Below are positions 1 through 11,000 of a stretch of 64,000 nt of DNA, piece by piece. The number at the start of each line of letters is the position of its first letter. Positions within the stretch are counted from its first letter, which is position 1. Location: positions 2,657,433 to 2,721,432 of the forward strand of contig CAADRB010000003.1 of the NCBI GenBank assembly GCA_900708905.1, written 5' to 3'. The translations under genes were made by a program, and so were the position numbers. The notes beneath the pieces were generated by a model. The model saw only the letters and a list, made by a program, of their open reading frames with translations. It was not told the origin of the DNA and did no database searches. The DNA is from Hymenolepis diminuta (lineage: Eukaryota > Platyhelminthes > Cestoda > Cyclophyllidea > Hymenolepididae).

Positions 1-132
1 GGGAGGATGGAATACCTATTAGTGGATATAGAACAGAGTCAAGGCCATCTACGGTATTGTATACTTAAAATATTATGACGGAATGAACAACTTGGCATTT
101 CCTGTTTTAACTACCACTTCATAACAATTCAG

Positions 133-514
133 GTACATTGAGATGTCATGGGTCTTCAGTACAGCTCTAGGAATGCTCCTTTTCCTCGTCGTGGTTGTGC
201 TAGCCTGTTGGGTCAAATTCTGGAACATCTCCAAGTGGTCAGCGGGTGTGTGTTTCCTCATTGTTGGCCCCGTAGTGGTGGTCTTTGTTCTCTTCGCCAT
301 CTTTTTCTACCGCACCTTGATCTCATTTAAATACCAAAATGCCTCGAAGATGGTTGACTCACTTGACCGTTGGATGTCTGAGCTGGAGAAGGGTCAATGT
401 GCATCACCACCTTATCAGTTGCCCCCGATTGCGCATCATACGTCATCTCTTCTAGGCAGTCGAAGCAATCTTCATCGATCACAACAAGAAGTTACCTTCC
501 TTTCAGAGGCTTGA
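133..514 (+). CDS. Orai: Orai calcium release-activated calcium channel, terminal exon (C-terminal part)
   Basis: This is the last coding exon of an Orai protein, the pore subunit of the store-operated Ca2+ channel in the plasma membrane, gated by STIM. A TTCAG acceptor ends at 132, and the frame enters as (R)YIEM before ATG 143, so that ATG is probably an internal Met and the earlier exons lie left of the window. Numbering from that Met: TM3 is about residues 2-25, with FSTALG and CWVKF matching human FSTVIG (around G183) and CWVKF (C195-F199). A short second extracellular loop at 26-33 contains an N-I-S glycosylation sequon. TM4 is about 36-57, with the Pro matching human P245 followed by FAIFFYRTLISFK, close to human FAVHFYRSLVSHK. 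A cytosolic helix (MVDSLDRWMSELEK) and a Ser/Gln-rich tail end at TGA 514. The conserved TM3 glutamate (human E190) is Val here (GTG, 191-193). The family call is secure; the gene is partial. Confidence 0.93.
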
Positions 515-612
515 CTTGTTTCTGTATCTGCTATTTATATCCTTCCATGCATTAATATTTATTTGTCACTTTTTTTGGGTTATTTATATTTATTTGGATG
601 TATTGTCTATGC

Positions 613-618
613 AATAAA
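613..618 (+). terminator. AATAAA poly(A) signal of the Orai gene
   Basis: A canonical AATAAA lies about 100 nt after the Orai stop codon, followed by T- and GT-rich sequence (about 630-660). This gives a short 3' UTR of roughly 120-140 nt. Confidence 0.75.
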
Positions 619-1715
619 GTGTTCTATGTACTCTTCTTTCTGTTTTACATGTAATGGTGTTCTTGAGCTGACGACTTACTTGCTTTTTTGCTCTTGTTTT
701 TTGTCCAAGAGTAGCAATTGTAGGCTACTTTTATTTTGTATGAGTGTTATTTAACGACGAATTTTTTCCTGGTAATGGGATTTTACCTACCATGCTTAGA
801 TCATCCACCGCTTTTAAAAGTAGATATAACACAAATACTAAGCTGTTACAGATTTTTTTATAATTGCTATTTTGAAATAATTTTAATTGAACTCTGATGA
901 GCTCTTTTATGTTTGTTTAGTTGGTATCTTAGCTAGAATCAGCTAGCTGCCATTGCCTGTTTTGGTTTCAACAAATCTATCGAGATCGCACGATCAACCA
1001 CTCAATTATATTAGGATCAGTAAGCTCTTACAGTTGGGGATATGACCTTAGGTAACAATGCCCAAGTCCTTTGAAACAGAACTTAAAGAAATTTACCTAT
1101 AAATTAATCGGGATGATTTGTTGAATTCAGAATCCAACTGAGATAAGGCTTTTGGTGTTCTGACTACTTCTATTTGATCACTTTCTCTGTCATTCCTTAG
1201 TTTTGAGATGCCTTCCTATGATTAAAATTGTGAATAAGATATTTTTTTGCTGTGGCTAGTAATAAAAATGTTTGTCCGTGCGTCGATGATCCAGTGCTAA
1301 TGGACGCGGAACTTGTCACATCAGTAATTCAATTCACATCTGTTAAGAAAACGCATAGTTCAACGACTTCCGCCCTACAAAATCATTCTCTACTAAAACT
1401 CTTTACAGTGATTTGTATCAAGGCAGTTAATGAGTTTGATAGAAGAATGGACAGACAATTTCTCTGCCGATAAAAGTATGGTATTTTCAGTACTCGTCTG
1501 GAGCAGGGAGATAACACCATGGCTTCACTGGTGTAGAATCAGCTCGATCATCCCTATCACTAGGTGCCTACCTATTTGATTTTAAAACTTTATTTTGTCC
1601 TGCTACTCAAACTCTTATAAGTAGCTATGAATTCTACAAGTAGCAAATCAGTCCACGATATACAATTAAATATTTAAGGTGTTCATTCTTATGCGTTCTG
1701 TTTGTGTATTCACAG
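619..1715. other. Short intergenic region and 5' part of PYROXD1
   Basis: This roughly 1.1-kb stretch lies between the Orai poly(A) signal and the first recognised PYROXD1 exon. It should contain the PYROXD1 promoter, 5' UTR and initiator exon. I see no clear TATA box, and the open frame at 1252-1473 has no recognisable content. The stretch ends in a good polypyrimidine tract and CACAG acceptor at 1711-1715. Confidence 0.5.
1519..1530 (+). CDS. PYROXD1: Possible initiator mini-exon of PYROXD1
   Basis: An ATG in a strong start context (ACACCATGG) opens ATGGCTTCACTG, then GTGTAG could serve as a weak donor. Splicing to the acceptor at 1715 would give M-A-S-L joined in phase to [12 protein letters not shown]. 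Human PYROXD1 also has only a short leader before its first Rossmann motif. A rival is ATG 1478-1480 directly before GTATTT, giving M joined to TDFF. Neither donor is strong, so the start is unproven. Confidence 0.25.
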
Positions 1716-2026
1716 ACAGATTTCTTTGAATTCGTGGTGGTCGGCGGTGGAATAGCCGGTGTGGTATGTGCTGAGACTCTGTGCGAACTGATCGGTCCCC
1801 CCGCTTATAGCCCTCCCGAGACAGACCCTTCCATACCTTCGGAGAGCTCCAAATGGCGTGTCTGCCTTATCTCCTCTTCAGGCACTCTGAAGACAGCCGT
1901 CAATGTGCAGCGAGTCACTCGACTGCTTGAGTCCTTTGACATTGCAGAACGATCCACTTCGGAGTGGTCTAGTGCTTATCCTGGTTCTCTTCTTCGTGTA
2001 ATTGTGGATAAAGTTACCAGACTTGA
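1716..2026 (+). CDS. PYROXD1: PYROXD1 exon with the FAD-binding Rossmann motif
   Basis: The acceptor CACAG ends at 1715 and the donor GTATGT starts at 2027. The exon enters in phase 0 and leaves two bases (GA) that join T of the next exon to make Asp. It encodes [19 protein letters not shown] near its start. A Pro/Ser/Glu-rich loop ([14 protein letters not shown]) is absent from the human protein. Confidence 0.9.
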
Positions 2027-5000
2027 GTATGTCACGTTCATGTCAACAAGCCTTTTTGATTTACCACATTTCTAATCAGTATTCTTTCTTGAATTTCTTT
2101 AGTTGTGAGGAAAGATTAGTGTACTTGGCGGGGAGACCAACGAATCCTCTAAAGTACGGACGGATTTGCTTGGCAACTGGTGGAGTTCCGCGAGCTATTG
2201 TGCCTCATCACCCTCTAGTATTGACTCTTCGCGATACAGAATCTGTTGCACAATTTAGAACTCGTCTCGCAGGTGGGTAAATTTATCTTGCCATCACTCC
2301 CAATTATTTTTAATGGTTATTTTCTAATCTGTAGGTAGTGATTAGTTTAATCATGTGTTCGGGTTAATAATAGTGTACGTTGTTCAAAATTACGAGGTCT
2401 TTTTTGTGCTTTGTTCGACGCTTATGTTTTTCGGATTGCCTGGCTACTAACAATCCATCTCATCAACTGGGGTATATGAAAGAAATGGTTCCCGTAATGG
2501 GATGCGTAGATTCCAATTTAGTGTTTCCATGTTGGAGAAAGTGAAATTTGAGGATTTCGTCATTGGAACCAAAGAATTCTATATAGCTCTAGTTGTGTTT
2601 GACATCACTGTCTTCGAGATTTTTTGAAATATTTGAGAACGTGCTGGCCTATTGGAATCTAGATTTGGAAGCTATTTAGCGAAAATTGTGCTGAATATAT
2701 CTTTTGCAATCTCTCGTTTCACAACTCAGTGCAAATTCGTCTGACAGTAGAGCAAAGTGTAGATGTGTATTTGTCTGAGTTTGAAATTAGTTTTGCGGCG
2801 AACAATTAGCATTTCTCACTGGTAATTGAGATGCCCACAATATTGCGCCACTAATAGTAAAGCCAGGGATGGTTACACATCCAACCACCTCATGTCGCTA
2901 AATTAACGGTCCCAATCAACTCAAAGTTAAAAGCACGAGAACAATTGAGTACGTCTTATTGAGCTAGCACAGCATGGATTGTATTAAGAGAATTTGCTTA
3001 CAGCATAAAATTAACTGATAACCGACCAGTGGGTCAATAATTTATGTCGGATTAAAATTCATAATTAGTAAACGATGACGTGATGTTTGATAAAGATGTC
3101 GCAGTCGATCTGGATCACCACCATATTTAGCTGATATTCGTTCAGACTTTCAGATAATATAAGGAAACATTTCTGGTTTTTAAGGCGCTCGCCGAGTAGT
3201 GTTAGTTGGCAACGGTGGTATCGCCACGGAAGTAGCCTACGAAATTGAGGGTTGCCAAGTGATCTGGGCCGTCAAGCACGAGACCATCTCAGTGCCTTTC
3301 CTCGATCCAGCTGCTGCACAGTTTCTTCTCCGATGTGGTCTTGAAAAGAGACGCCAGGGAAATAAGCAAGTCTCTGACAGTAATACTTCTGGAAATGAGG
3401 GGGGTCCCACCGCACTTATTCGCACTTTGAGGTACACACTTGCACAAAGGGATGCTCACACGGGTTGTCCTGCTTATGAACTGTTGCCTGTTTCGAACGA
3501 GGGAGAGCAAGTGGAGAAAGAATATGGAGGATCAGCTTTGGGGCCTGATTGGACTCAGGGTCAACGATTTACTGGTGTTATTGAAGCGGGTACACTTCAT
3601 AGACCCCTTAAGGTAATATGTTATTTTATTTAAATATAAAAACCAGTTTACTTATCTAAGATAAGTAGACTATTTATTATTTGTCATAAGTATCTCATTT
3701 CCCATTCCACAGGTCGTGTACAAATGCCAAGTGGACAAAATCCTCTCTTCTTCTGAATTTGGTGAATCTGAAATCGCAGCAGTCGAGGCCGACGAAGAAG
3801 GTCCGTTACTTCCACCCCCTGCGCCTACTGATTGGCCAGTTTACGTCCTTTTGACTAATGGAGAATGCTATGGTGCTGATTTCATAATTAGCGCTACAGG
3901 TGTAGAGGCAAATTTTACTTCTTCGGGACATCCAAAACCTTCTGTAGCCTGTCCAGTGTTTATAAAATCTTCCAATAATATAGAGACAGCGCCTCCTTCG
4001 GAAGGTGGTGGGTTAGTTGTTAACGAGATGATGCAATCAATGTCAATTCCTGAGCTTTATGCAGCAGGAGATTGTGCCTATGCAGGATGGCAACCCAAAG
4101 CCCCGCATTGGTTCCAAATGCGTCTCTGGTCTCAGGCTCGACAGACAGCGTTTCAGGCGGCGAAGAGCATGTTCTACCATACTGCGGGAGATGAAGTCCC
4201 TCTGGATTTCTCCTTTGAACTATTCACTCATGTCACCAATTTCTTCGGATTCAAGGTGAACAGTAATTTTCCTCTTAAACATCCTCAAGTCCAATAAAAG
4301 AAATGTTAATAATACTTGACATGGGTTGGGAAAATGCATTCTGAAGCTGCTCTTATGAGAGATTCCTCTCGCTGAACAGAATTTACTAGAGTGTCCTACC
4401 ATCCACATCTCTGAATGTTTGTCGACCTCTTACTTAGTAGACCACTTGGATCCTTAACTCACTCCCACGAAAGTATTTTTCAACACTTATCTTGAATAGA
4501 AGAGTAGCATCAGGAAGCCTCCTTAATGAGAAACTCAAATTCTATCGCCCTTTTTATAAATACAGTTAACCAGCGTGGTTGGCCATCCACATCACTTAGA
4601 GTGCACTGATGGTCACCTCTGATTTTTTAGACTTGCTCCCTGAACACTGAGCCACTTTAAACATCCCAAGCTCATTTTGAAAAGTGTTTACAACATTTTA
4701 CATGGGTAAAGGGTAGGTATCCTGAGGTTACTCTTATGAGAAACTCATTCTGCCATCTCTCTTGCTGACCAGAAGTAGCCAAGGCGGTAGGTCGCCCACA
4801 CCACTAAAAGTGCACCAATGAGCAATGATCTCTAACTCGGCTGACTTGCAAGTTGATCACTATGCCACTTTAAAGCTTTTTCCTTTGTAGAGGTAATTTT
4901 TTAATATGTAATATTGTGTAAGTACAGTGATGCACTTGCTAATGTTATTTGATAAGGTGAGATACTTTATGCTGTCTCAACCTTTGGTGATGAGTTCAAA

Positions 5001-8000
5001 CATTGTTCTTCGATGGTTTGGATGTCGTCCGACTTTCATTAAAGAAACGTATTTTATCGCAACTATCTTGTTGTAAGTCTATAGTCGATAAGCTGTGTCG
5101 AATGGGAGAATTATCTCCAATATACAACCACTTTAGAAAAGACATGTATCTGCATCTTTACTTTCCTTTTTTTTCTACACTGACGTTCTACATTCTGGGT
5201 GGTCATGTTACTGTCGTTTTTTTTGTTGCTGCTTTTTGGTTTTCGGTGGCCTCGCCCCGATCAAGTTGATGATAAACAGGGGGTTTTCATGCGGAAGCAG
5301 CTGAAGATGGGGCAACTGGCGTGATTATTCACAGTATACTAAGGTTTCTCTCTCTCCCCCTTCCTAAATAGCTTCCATAAATTTGGTGAGTTATCGTGTC
5401 TCACCTCTCCCTCTCTTTATGGACAGAGCTACATTGCTACTGTTGTTCAGACCCACAGTAAGTAACTAAGTGAGGGCAGCCAGAGGAAATAAAAACTTCC
5501 TTTTTTTAGTCAGAAAAGATGGACGATATAGTTTCTAGTGAATGGTTGTGTCGGGATATCAGTCGCGAGACAATAGCGCTCTGCTATCCCCAGAAATACT
5601 ATTATCGTCCAAGGAAAGTGAAACAATACAACCTCTGTTTTTTGGGAAGAATTAGAGCTCTAGAAGTAGTACAGTGTTCTAGATAAAGAGTAAAGGATGA
5701 ATTAAAGGTCAAGGCTTATTCTGATTCTCTATTTCTTTCCGAATGGTTTGCTGTATCTTGGTCTAACGTTCTAAAATTTCCAAATGATAGTTCATGTTCT
5801 CGATGTTCTGAGCCGATTGAACATTAGATTGGAAAATAGAGATTAGCCCATGTAATCTCCATATTTTTAACCTAATAGTAGAACTTGATGGATGCAATAA
5901 AATCTTGTGAGTAAGTGAACCATATCTGTTGTTCTTAAAACCGTCTTGGCTAAAAGCACATATTTGCTGGTGTTTGTCTCGATTTAAACTTACTTTTGAA
6001 GGTATCGGAATGAAAGGTCTGGTGAACGAAAAATCAGATCCATTTGCTTTTACCTAATCATGAAACCAGAAGAAAAAAACCCGTCTCATATTTCACCTTC
6101 AACAAATTTTCGTGGGGTTATGCTCCCATGTGCAGAATCCCATTATGAGTTTGCTTCAAGTTTCCTTTTCATAGCACACCAAATACTCAAGCATTTGGAT
6201 TATAAATCTGTCAAGAGTACAATGATTGTTTTAGAATTATACTTTTTCCATCGAAGTGGGACACACTGAGAACCTACGGCTAACAATACACACCCACAAA
6301 CTTCAAAGGCGGTCTGTGTATTCATTAGTTTGCTCCCCCTTTTTCTCTTTATACTCAGGGCCCATCATCAGTGAAACTTCCTGACCAAGCCACCGTTGGC
6401 ACTTAAGTCTACTCCCCTTTTCTTTAAATCCCGTCATAACAAACTAACCAAATTTTCGGAAAATTCCGTCTGTTTGAAATAAGCGAAGATACTACGACAA
6501 TGTTCAACCGTTTTTCTGCCCTCTTTCTGCTAAAATAGGATTTCTTTATCGCTGTCAACGCTTCTTGCAGCTTATACTGATGCTCACCATGTTCATGACT
6601 TTTTCCCCTGAAAATTAAATGTCAATGGGGTGAATACTGTGCTAGCGGTTGCTAAGCTACGACAGTCGAGTGTACATTTTATGAATGGAGATGTAAGGAT
6701 ATCTGGTTTGTATTGTCAGATTTAGACGGGAAAATTTAAGTAATTCAATGTAAATATATAAAAGCATTTATATACTTAGACAAAATCTGTTAAAAAAGCT
6801 CCCTAGATCTGATTAAGGAGTCTTCATACAAATAATGTGGGCTGACAGTACTTTCTGTGTAAGTGTTATTAAACAATTCAGATTTAATCCATTATTTACA
6901 CTCGTCCTTAACTTCAATCACAATTTTTCGGATAAAAATAAAATTAGCGGAACCAAACGCAAACTTTTATCTTTACCTTGCTTTGTATAATTTGTAGTCG
7001 GACAAACTTTACAGATTCATTCACCCATTTATTACTACAGGTTTATTCGGATGTGATTTAAAAAAGGAGGTTTATCTCGAGTTAACCCAATATGCCTGCG
7101 GATCTTAATATAAGACAATGGAATATAATGAATTAATAGAGATCCCTTAATTGGTAGCTAAAGTTCTTCTAAAGGTTGTTTAATAAACAGTTTCAATGTA
7201 CTCAAATCAGTAAGCTGAGGGTTCATTTTAAAGTTGAAATAGTCAGTCAACCTTACACTCAGTGTAGACCGAGAATAGTAAATTAAGTCTCGTCTATTAA
7301 AGAGGTATGATTAGTGACCTCTATCCCAAGCCCTTTCTTCAAAATTGCTTACACTAGTAATCATACATTGCTAATTTATTGCATTAGTACTGATAGCTGT
7401 TATTAGACGTTCATGCTAAAACCTCTTCGGGGGCTGGCTACCTTATTCTTAGAGGCTGGTGAGTGATGTCAATGTGTGTATATCTTAAAATAGATGTCAA
7501 GAGGCCGAAATTCATTAATACACATTCAGATATTGAAACGGGGAATGTCGGACGAGTGTTGGAAAATACTTTCTTCTAATTGACTTAGGAATTATGGTAG
7601 AACTCCAAAGTGATCGTAGTAGAGAGCAGAATTGAATATTTTTTTGTGAACTAAGTAAAATCCATAAGTCTGGTTAACAGAAATCGATGGACTAGTTGAT
7701 TTGTGCTTTCTCAGTCAGTCACTGATGCATTACGGCTAACAGGAAAATCAGACTATGTTCGTAATAAGGTAACATGGTCGTTAAGTTGCAAGTCATCTGG
7801 ATTCTTCCTACCGTAGAGGGCATCCAATGATATTACATTGGCATCTGAGTCCATATTGGCGATTTCATAGTTTTATATCGGATAGTCATTATAAATATTT
7901 CAAGACTGCGTATTCTCATTCAAGGTAGATTGTCCTTTTTTCTAATAATCAACACGTATTCATTTTTCTATAAATGACACTAAAATGGTCAACTGTACAG

Positions 8001-11000
8001 TCTCAGTATCACCCTCTAAACTCATATCTGGCTATAAAACTCAACGTACGATAGATTTTTATAACCCAAACGACTTTTTAAATGGTCCTCCTCGTTTCCT
8101 CTGCAGTATCCACTCACAAGCAGGTTATTATGGCAACTTTCTCTTGCTCTCTTCCCATCTTGAGGCTTTATTTTTCTGTCATTAGTTGGGATTGGAGTGA
8201 AAGACATGCACGGAGAGCGGGATTTGTTAAATTTTAGCAGTGAAGAAACGCACGTAACGTTTTCTTTTGTTAGTCAAAAAATATTAAGTTGCAGAAATAT
8301 TTGACTTTGAAGAATGATGAAATGCCTTAATGTACGTCTCCTGAGTTACCTCTCAGTTACATTATTGACAGTGGTAATAACACACAACTAGGATAGAGAA
8401 GAGGCTGTCCAAATCACTGGGTGTGCACCGATGACCATGAATTTGATACCGAGCTCAGCAGATTTGCATGTTAATAAATTCACCAACGTCACACTAAGTA
8501 TAGGATATATAACGATCCTTCAGCAGGAATTTTTCTTCAGTGTCAGTTAAGAACTCATATTCCGAAAGTGTATATCTAAGAGGAAATAGGTCCTCTAACA
8601 TTCATTTTGGGAAGAGATGATATCCTAGAGCTCCTTTAGGAAAGTGGAATACTAATAAAGAACACTCTGTCAGTATCATCTAATTTAATTAATAGTCCAA
8701 ATGCTGGGTGCACTTTTAGATGGCTTTCCCGTGTGAAAACATTAGTAAAGAAAAAAGCTTGCATGATCTAACAGTCTCATCATTCTTTATAGACACTAAA
8801 ATGAGGTTCGAAAACGAAAAAAATGTGGTGGATTATTTTTCGGCAGTCAATGATTGTTAGAGCAGTTGAGAAACTAGCAAGGCATACACCGGGTCTTTTA
8901 GAGTATAGAAGTGATTGAGCAACAACGATATCAACCTTTTTGCAGCTCAAGTTTTCTAGGATTTGATTTCTTTCACGCAAAGAAATTGTATCAGATTCAG
9001 ATACTGTGGACAGATTTTACTAACCTAACCATACATTTGCTTCGACATTCTTATTGAGTTTATTCAGTAATTTAGGGACTGGGAGCGGTACGGCCGTGTT
9101 AAGCAGGATTAACTTTAATACTTCTAATTGCTGGGAAAGTTAAGTAGATCTCCCCCTTTCAGTAAACAAATATTTCTAACATGTTGGTGCAAATCTAACC
9201 CAGTGCTTTTGCAAATTAACCGAAGGAGTTTGATGGGATGTTTTGAAGTTAGTGGAAGTCTAGTCATGTTTCTTATACCTTCTATCCTTAGTAGTTTATC
9301 TTTTTCGCTCTTCGCACTGACTCTGAACACAAGCGAAAAATATAAATTCTTCAGCCGCGTGAGGGCAAAAAACAACCAGAAAACGTTTTTAAGGCAAAAA
9401 TCTTGGAAACATGGCTGGTGAACGCGGTGTTTAAATTAACCGATTAGTGGTTCCAACTAAAGATGATGGCTGATGTTTTAAGTTTCTGCTTTAGGGTAAG
9501 TTAATTTAATCCCATCGAATTTCGGTTGAAAGTATGATTCATTTAATTTAGTTAAAGGAAAGTTAAAGGCTGCCAGTATGTCGTCAGAGGTATCCATAAA
9601 CTGGTTAAAAAATAAATATTTGAATGAGAAACCGGCTGGTCGTTTCTTCTAGCATAAAAATTCCCTTCACTATCTAATTCCGAAGTAGTTCCAGTGAATC
9701 TATTCTTTTGCTCTGGCGTATCATGATACAATCTTTCCTGTTTACTTGTATAATGGGTGCTAGTTTGTATAGAAAGTTATGGAGACCAACCGAAATGATA
9801 TGAATAAGTCAAGTAACTGGTGTAGGAGGCTCAGTAGAGAACCGTCTGGGAAACTAATTCAAGTTGATGGAGTGTTAAGATATTATATACATACATAAAA
9901 GAAATATGCTCACCATATCCAAATCAGTGGTGTCTCCCTATGAAGATAAACTGCTTGAGGTTGATTTAAACAAAACTTCCAAGTCACTCATCTCAGTTAA
10001 AGCAGTGCTAACATAGAGCCTCCTTGGTGGGGAACTCCAATTCTACCGCCTTTTATTACCTGGACTTGAACAGTCTGGTTGCCCAATCTGCTCGTTGGAT
10101 GTACAGTGTTGGGCATCAACCTTGTGACCTCTGAGTTCGCATACGAACATGTTAACCGCTGCATCGTCGGCGCACTGAGATTAGTATTCTTTTCTAACTC
10201 AAGGTGCCTCATTATCGAAAGTGAGATCTCTTAGTCGTCGGAGTTAACGTCTGTTGATTGGCATTTTTATGTCTGTTCTTTATTGCAAGATAATAACATA
10301 TATTGTAATGGTTACGTTTATTTTTAATGGATATCGGAATTATGAAAAGGAATTTTATTGTGGAAATAATAGGTATTCAAAAACAGAAGGATATTAAATA
10401 TATTTCGCGAAGTGAAGAACGAATACCAATGCAGCCTTTCTGGTTTCATATTTTCATTTCTACGTAGTCAAAACACGAAATTCCTTTCGGCAAAAGTGAT
10501 GAAGAACTTGTGCCATGTAATAGGGAATCTTTTTCTTATTTTGCACTAGTAAGAAGAAAAGAAATCAAGAGAGAATATGCTTAACAACTAAATCTCCAGA
10601 GTTTTAAATATTTAAAAACCTGCAAATGGAAAGTGTTCCATCGAGTGCAAATATAGTTAGTCACGGGAATCTATGTATATATCGACTAGAAGTTTCATTC
10701 CTGAGGTTCCATAATAAAGTCCCGAGCAGAATAACTGAAAGGAGGTATTGATTTACAAGTGGAGTTGCAAATAAAACTACAGCGAATGCGTGCTCTTCTC
10801 ATTTTAAGTGTTTTATATAGAGTTTAAATTTTCCAGCAGCCCATATGTGAATCTACTTATTTCATGATTAATATGTAGGAGTTCTCTTCTTGTAGTTCAG
10901 TATTTATTTTAGTTTAAATGCTTGCCTAGGGCTAGCTCTTAATTTCTAAAGGACTGAATGCTTTCTTGTGTGCCATATGTTGACTTGTCCTACATCTCAA

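Noticed and set aside
73..300. Minus-strand open frame of 75 codons across the Orai exon
   Set aside because: It is the antisense shadow of the TM3-TM4 coding region. The plus-strand product matches Orai along its length.
3237..3510. Two minus-strand open frames over PYROXD1 exon 3
   Set aside because: Shadows of a conserved plus-strand exon with clear homology.
5003..5269. Open frame of 88 codons in the PYROXD1 intron, hydrophobic at its end
   Set aside because: It starts at TTG, has no homology I recognise and no acceptor/donor pair. T-rich DNA readily gives Phe/Leu/Val-rich translations.
5414..5461. ATG-started segment reading [13 protein letters not shown] before a GTAAGT donor, resembling a signal-peptide start exon
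   Set aside because: Single short segment inside a well-defined intron with no partner exon; splice-like donors of this kind are frequent by chance in the window.
9124..9421. Overlapping plus and minus open frames near 9.1-9.4 kb
   Set aside because: Both begin or end arbitrarily, share no motif, and lie inside the PYROXD1 intron. Consistent with chance.
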